The notes under the pieces: generated by a model
The model's input: the letters and a program-made list of their open reading frames with translations, nothing else
Database searches by the model: none
What the model was told of the DNA's origin: nothing
In this document: positions 58,661 to 64,000 of the stretch, piece after piece
Position numbering within the stretch: the first letter of the stretch is position 1
How the letters are laid out: the number at the start of each line of letters is the position of its first letter
Made by a program: the position numbers and the translations under genes
NCBI GenBank assembly: GCA_014058105.1
Contig: JACGCM010000846.1
Coordinates: 186,001-250,000 of the forward strand
Origin: Kingdonia uniflora
Taxonomy: Eukaryota; Streptophyta; Magnoliopsida; Ranunculales; Circaeasteraceae
Direction of reading: 5' to 3'
Length of the DNA stretch: 64,000 bases

Positions 58661-58930
58661 GTGGGGGAGAGAAACTGAGGGAGATGGTGGGGATATATGG
58701 TTGGTGGTGGATAAATTGAGGGAGATGATGGGGAAGAGATACAGTTTGCAGAAGAGAAAGATCTCTTGGGATGAAAAATTCGCAGGAAGTGAAGAATTGC
58801 TCAAGAGAAATGATTCCACATAATTCATCTCTATTTTACACGTAAACAATTTTGATGGGGTGGTTGATTATTTTCTCTCTCCTCCCTCGATATCTTTGAG
58901 GAGAGAGTATTGAAACCTTAAATAACTGGG
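58661..58930. other. Purine-rich stretch after module 2
   Basis: Rich in GGGAGATGGTGGGG-like repeats. No coding pattern is convincing. Confidence 0.4.
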
Positions 58931-58938
58931 CTAAAAAC

Positions 58939-60270
58939 CAAGGTTTTAAATAACCGTTACAACAACCGTTATAACGTCGTTATAACAGTAACGCCCTGAG
59001 CCCGTTCCGTTATACCCCATGTTTCCTTCTAAAAAATAACAACCATTAATTGTTGTTACAGACCGTTATTTTATGCTATAACGGTTGTTGTTACCGTTAT
59101 AACGCTACGTTATTTTTAATGATTTTTTTCACTTAAAATGAACGTTATACACCGTTATATACCGTTATAACGAACGCTAAGATTATGTTATTTACTTATC
59201 ATTCATTTTCTAACTAAACTTTGATCCATTTTTTTTAGTTGATTGGTGGAATTCATATGGAGTGGAGTTGCCTCAACTTCGAAAGTTGGCTGTAAGAATT
59301 TTAAGTCAAACATGTACTTCGTCCGGATGTGAAAGGAACTAGAGTACCTTTGACAGGATCCACACAAAGATTAGAAATCGATTACTTTCAAAGAAACTCA
59401 ATGATTTTGTCTTTGTTCAATACAATATTCAGCTTGAAAGAAGAAGGGAAGATAGACATCGACGTTATCGTGTAGACCCCATAAGTGTGTCTGCTATTTT
59501 ATTGGAAGATCCATTATGTGAATGGATTGCTGGAGATGACGATGAGCCTTTGTTGCCAACACATGAAGAATGGCCAGAAGAGCTTGAAAGAGAATTATCA
59601 GCTGAAGACCCGGAGGTCAATGAGCAAAGAAGGTACTCTACTTCTGTTATTGACATAAATTTCCCAGAAATTTGGTTACAAACACCTATGTATCAACACC
59701 AATGGAGTCGTTGCCTGAAGCGTATTTTGAATTCGATTTCAACCAAATCAATATGGAGCATGGCCAATCTTCAAACTACTCTAAATTTGATTCCAATCAG
59801 TTCGACTCTGTTTACCAGTGAATGCAATGCCGCATTCCAGAGTAATCATTTTCCATTTGATGTTTATGTGATTTTTAATGCTTTGGTGTGATGTTTTATT
59901 TTGTCGGTGTGGTGTGGTGTGTTATTTTGAATGTTGTAATAAGTAATAACTTTAATAATAATAAATACTTTGATTTTTTCTTTATTATTTTTTTAAATAT
60001 AAAAAATAACGTCTATAACGCTGTTATAACATCGTTATAAGTAAAATAACGTCTATAACGGTTGTTATAATTGAAAATTAATATTTATATATAGAGAAAA
60101 TAAAAACACAACCGTTATTTTAATATAACACCGTTACAAGACAAATAACGGCCGTTATAACATTTTTTTTTGTCATCTAGCGAAAAAATAACGCAACACC
60201 GTTATAACGCCGTTATAACGGTAACGGCCTTGGCCCGTTACACCGTTATAACGTACCCTTTTATACCTGG
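58939..60270 (+). mobile_element. hAT-family element, internally deleted
   Basis: Ends read CCAAGGTTTTAAATAACCG and, inverted from the right, CCAGGTATAAAAGGGTACG, and CTAAAAAC is duplicated perfectly on both sides (58931-58938 and 60271-60278). The 8-bp duplication is diagnostic of hAT. The interior keeps only the C-terminal part of a transposase. Both subterminal zones are packed with CGTTATAACG palindromes and AACCGTTA half-sites. At 1.33 kb it is a deletion derivative that cannot move by itself. Confidence 0.88.
59235..59650 (+). pseudogene. hAT transposase C-terminal dimerisation domain
   Basis: The plus strand reads LPQLRKLAVRILSQTCTSSG, then CERN, a stop in place of Trp, STFDRIHTKIRNRLLSKKLN and DFVFVQYNIQLERR. 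These match the hAT C-terminal dimerisation domain (usually SS.CERNWSTF and KRNRL...L.DLV). An acidic tail (LPTHEEWPEELERELSAEDP) follows after 59487. The catalytic N-terminal part is deleted. Confidence 0.85.
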
Positions 60271-60339
60271 CTAAAAACATGTTTTTTTACATCACCTTAT
60301 TTTAGCTTTATTTTATAAATCAAAATTTTTTCCGGGTGT

Positions 60340-60720
60340 AATTAAGGTTTTGAAATCCCCCAAATACTTATTTGTTTCTCTTGTTATTGGTGATTAGGGT
60401 TTTGAAATTATCCAAAAATTTTGTCTAATTTTGTCCTGTTGTTGATTAGGGTTTGAAATCACCCAAAATTTTAATCTAAGTTTGTCCTGTTGGTGATTAG
60501 GGTTTCGGAATTGCCCAAAATTCTTGTTTAAGTTTTTCCTGTTGTTGATTGGGGTTTCGAAATCACCCAAAATTTTAATCTAAGTTTGAACTGTTGGTGA
60601 TTAGGGTTTCGAAATCGCCCAAATTTTTTGTCTAATTTTGTTCTTGTTGTTGGTGATTAGGGTTTCAAAATCTTCCAAAAAAATCCTCCTTTTTTGTCCT
60701 TGTTGGTGATTAGGGTTTGG
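60340..60720 (+). repeat. Tandem telo-box repeats, period about 52 bp
   Basis: Units of the form TTGGTGATTAGGGTTTCGAA followed by ATC(A/G)CCCAAAATTTT and a TCTAA(G)TTTTGTCCTG block repeat about seven times. Each holds one TTAGGGTTT (the complement of the plant telo-box AAACCCTAA), apart from one unit with TTGGGGTTT. Confidence 0.85.
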
Positions 60721-60758
60721 ATTTCCCTGAAATTCTTGTTTGTGTATTGTTGTTTAAG

Positions 60759-62190
60759 ATGAAGCTCCGCAGTGGAACCGATACTCTTGTAAAGAGGTAT
60801 GGATTGTTCTTGATGATTAGGGTTTTAAAATTCTCTTTTTCTGTTGTTATCGGTTATTAGGGTTTTGAAATTCGTAAACTTATAATATAATTTTGTAGGG
60901 GTTCGTGGTACCCCAATAAGAGAACTAACACTCTTGCGAAGCCCACCAAGTGGTATGGTTTGTTCTTGCTGATTAGAGTCACAGAATTCTGCTTTGTTTT
61001 TTTTTTTTTTTTTTTGTTGCTAATTAATTTTTGAAATTCCCTAAATTTGTTTGTTCGGTTATTTAGGATGCTCCTCCGCAGTGGAAATACTACTCGTCCA
61101 AAGCCCTCCAAAAAGAAGTATGGATTGTTTTAGATGATTCTTGAAATTCCCTGATAAAATTCTTCTCTGTTTCTGCTCTTGATGATTAGGGTTTTTTAAT
61201 CCTATAACTCTTGTCATTTTGTCCTTTTGGTGATTAGGGTTTGAGGCCAGGTAAATTTCTTAAAGATCCCCATCCCTTGTGTTCTGAAAACAGTTTATGG
61301 TGGGTTAAAACCCAGTGTAAAATAGTTCGTGATGGGGCTTATCAACTTCCGGTATGTCATCTTTTTCTTCTTTTTGCTTTTTTTTTTTGTTAACTGTTGT
61401 TGTTATACTTATTATGTTTCTTGTATGTTAGTTAGAGGCGGTGTATTCCGAAGAACGCGGTTACTTTGATCTCATAATTGGACGCCGTATTACTGAAGAA
61501 AAGCCGCTCACAGAACAGGAAAAGGTATAATTATGTTTATGTCAATAATTATATTCGTATCTACCTACTTGTTTCGGGACATATACTTGTGGAATACCAT
61601 AGAATATGTATTTTGGGGGCGCCTTCCGCCCTTTTGCCCAATTATATAATCTAGGCACCAACTCACAAATTTCCAGATTTTGTTTTTTTACTGCCTAATC
61701 ATACACTTGCCTACTGTAATAGAGGGTATTGAACATAAGCTAGATTCAATCTTATCACAACTGTTTTGTCTCAAATCTCTAGGGCACAGATTAATTTGAG
61801 GGTTGCTCCTCACAATTCTAGCACGGTGAGGCTTATACCCCAGACTCAGAATATGTTTACTAGGTACAAGTATTTAATTATTCCTTTGAGTTCATGTGAA
61901 CAATACTAGAAGGTGCACTTCACTTGCCTTGGCCATTTACTAAATGTTTCCGCCGATTGACCTCTTTTTTTACACTATAACCACTACTAACTAAATTTTA
62001 GAATATCTCAGATGATATGGGAAGTCCAACATTATCAGTGCGGTTTCCTTTTGTTATTTGCACTTTTTTTGGCATTCCAACTTACATCAACTACTCTTTA
62101 TTGTAGATTCGTTTATATAAATGCTCCACCAGACAAAATGCTCCACCTTCACCGGAATATTTGCACCAAGTGTACCACTTGAAGTGTTGA
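60759..62190 (+). CDS. Small multi-exon gene of unknown function (module copy 3)
   Basis: A model with GT/AG junctions and matching phases joins 60759-60796, 61067-61117, 61246-61351, 61432-61524 and 62107-62190 into 123 residues. A shorter form can start at the ATG at 61068 (110 residues). The first two exons are related to each other (MKLRSGTDT and MLLRSGNTT), both end in phase 2, and the second is symmetrical. Later parts read KFLKDPHPLCSENSLWWVKT, CKIVRDGAYQLP, YSEERGYFDLIIGRRITEEK and a Cys-containing tail ending HLKC. The protein is basic at the N-terminus. I do not recognise the family. Telo-boxes in the leader are typical of genes for translation and growth. The gene call is by eye and the exon 3 acceptor (TTTGAG) is weak. 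Confidence 0.55.
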
Positions 62191-64000
62191 CTGCTCCACT
62201 TTGTTTTAGTCTGGTTCTTTAATCCTGGTTTTTCGCTATGTGTAGCTTTGGCGTTGCGTGTGTTTGTTATACTAGTTTCTGTAATCTTGGTAGAGACTAG
62301 TTCTTTTGTTTTTAGTTTGGTTTAACACTGAACCATGTTCTTGGCTCTGCTTTCTGCATATATATATCCAACTTCTTGATTCTTACCCAATGCTCTATTG
62401 CGATTTTATTTATTTTATTTTTTATGAATTAATTATATTCCTCATGTATTATAACTAGTAATACCCGTGGCTCGCCATGGCAAAAACTTTGCACCTGACC
62501 AAATCACGGTGAATACGTCCACATATATTCGGCGCTACCAACTTCTCTTAATAATTTTTAGTGTATCTTATTCATCGTAAAATCACCATTATTTATCTAT
62601 AGTAAGGACTAAGTTTCTTATCATGTGAATAATACATTATCAATCATTCGCAATTGTTGCATTTACCCGCCTTCGACAGCTTCAACTAATACATCAAGCC
62701 ATCCATACGCAAATGGACTAAGATTCACTACTGTTTCTGAAGGAAATCAAAAACACATACATTGCTTAAGCTTTTTGCATGAATTATGTCAAAATCCATG
62801 GTATGAACTCCCAACATATGTTCCTCGGTAACAACTGGGTTGGGTGCAAACTCGAGAACTTTGCATAGTCCCCTCTAAGTCATATGTTTTTTTTCCCGAC
62901 ATTTCTCATTCTTTTATTGATCACCTTTTGCTGCAACAAAAACCCCACCATGGATTCAAAGTGCAAACAGCCACAAATTAAGGTAACTGATACAAAATTA
63001 TTTACATGGAAGACTCTTGTGCCATTACTAAATGGCGTTTCCAATTTTTCTATAAATGTTATAGAAAAGACACGAAGATAGTGGTATAATCTTATGAAGT
63101 GCTTAATGTCAACTTCGATGAGAACTTACATACCTTTGATACATTAGGAATTCCATTAATATTTGTACAAAGAACAATATGTTCAAAAAGAAATAAGTAT
63201 ACACCCACACTCCGCTGGGTTTGTGAAGACATCAAGAACATATTATAATTAACAAAAGTACAGGGATCATGCTAGCCACCAATTAAAACACAATTTCCCC
63301 TCAGCAGCATCAATATAACCATTTTAGATAATGAAGAGGCAATGCATACTTGTCCATGCATGAGTTTATCCATTGTAGGTTTACCTCTTCTCGCCAAGTA
63401 GTATTTTGACTTCACATACATAGAAAACGTAATGGCAATATGGGTCACCCCAACAACTGAAGGAAGTAAGCCCCTACATTAATCCTCTTATTTAAATTTG
63501 GGATGTGAGCAGCAATCGTATTACCGAAGCAAAGCCTGGTGGCAGATAGGACTGTTTTAGCACAGAGTCCTGGTTTGACGTTGAAGGAACTGCTTCAACT
63601 AACATCCCATACCAATGTAAAATCGCGCATAAGTACGTCTTTGTCATTTTGATATATTGTATGATATTTCTCGGTATAGAATGGTTTATCAGTGTTTGTC
63701 ATGTATTGGTTAACAACTTGATACATATATAAGCTGACATATCCGATAGATAGTAACATTTAAAGAATATGTACACATGTTAAGATATTTCATTTATGTC
63801 AAACAAATTACTATTGATATCTATACTTCCATGCTTAAATGTGTATATATCATATATTTGATTCCTTTGAGCCAACAAATTCCTAAGGGTTCTTTGCCAA
63901 TGTGCTTGTTAATGTAATGTTGATTTATTTCAACCTATACCAACAAAACCATTTTCAGAGCAAGTAGTGTGGAGTTATGGCAAAGTTTCTTATTAAAAAT
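62191..64000. other. Right end of window without recognised features
   Basis: AT-rich non-coding DNA. ACTAGTAATACCCGTGGCTCGCC at 62453 is GC-rich against its surroundings and resembles the ends of some plant repeats, but no partner was found. Short frames near 62625 and 62884 show no domain. Confidence 0.4.

Noticed and set aside
62453..62475. ACTAGTAATACCCGTGG as a Helitron end (also ACTAG at 36120)
   Set aside because: No TC...CTRR pair, 3' hairpin or Rep/helicase sequence could be tied to either site.
1..64000. tRNA, rRNA, CRISPR arrays, bacterial operons or organelle inserts
   Set aside because: None was recognised on reading both strands. Primer-binding sites resemble tRNA ends but are not tRNA genes.

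Overview
This is a transposon-dense stretch of a flowering-plant nuclear genome, probably a eudicot. The evidence is AT-rich intergenic DNA, spliced plant genes, and LINE, Ty1/copia, Ty3/gypsy, CACTA, MULE and hAT remnants. No organism can be named from sequence alone. Only three loci look like host genes with intact reading frames: a DUF295-type F-box gene (23402-24586, +), the gamma-tubulin complex component GCP3 gene (36645-40009, -, two exons), and a small unrecognised multi-exon gene (about 60759-62190, +).

0-8.9 kb: a decayed L1-like LINE (endonuclease, reverse transcriptase, zf-RVT, RNase H; +), followed by a 2.8-kb LTR element (5382-8185, TSD ATATA) that carries only a Ty3-type gag. 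8.9-16.1 kb: a full-length but coding-dead Ty1/copia element on the minus strand (8908-16096, TSD CTAAT) with an unusually long leader. 16.6-22.5 kb: a second gag-only LTR element (16569-22541, minus, copia-type gag, LTRs of about 0.95 kb).

22.5-31.8 kb: an F-box cluster. Copy A (+, intact) and copy B (-, dead) lie in a large inverted duplication that includes both flanks. Copy B is split by a solo LTR whose junction was later duplicated as an apparently exact 154-bp tandem repeat. Copy C (-) lies head-to-tail with B and has a one-base frameshift. The spacer of the inverted repeat holds a LINE RNase H relic and a stray piece of the F-box 5' flank.

31.8-40.1 kb: intergenic DNA with a 368-bp MITE, then GCP3. 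GCP3 has a related MITE in its only coding intron, and a (GA)n tract and a 12-codon upstream ORF in its leader. 40.7-45.65 kb: a Ty3/gypsy element of Tat type (+) with an internal local scramble, cut off in its integrase by a CACTA terminus at 45655. 45.65-50.4 kb: CACTA subterminal DNA followed by broken host-gene exons (ribosomal protein eS7, an F-box-associated domain, unrecognised exons). 51.7-55.4 kb: a decayed MULE transposase (-).

56.0-62.2 kb: a module made of telo-box-rich leader plus a short first exon, present three times. Copies 1 and 2 are separated by a copia 3' fragment with its LTR, copies 2 and 3 by a 1.33-kb hAT derivative with an 8-bp TSD. Copy 3 leads into the small gene. 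62.2-64 kb has no recognisable feature.

All calls rest on reading translated motifs, splice sites, terminal repeats and target-site duplications by eye. No database search was run.
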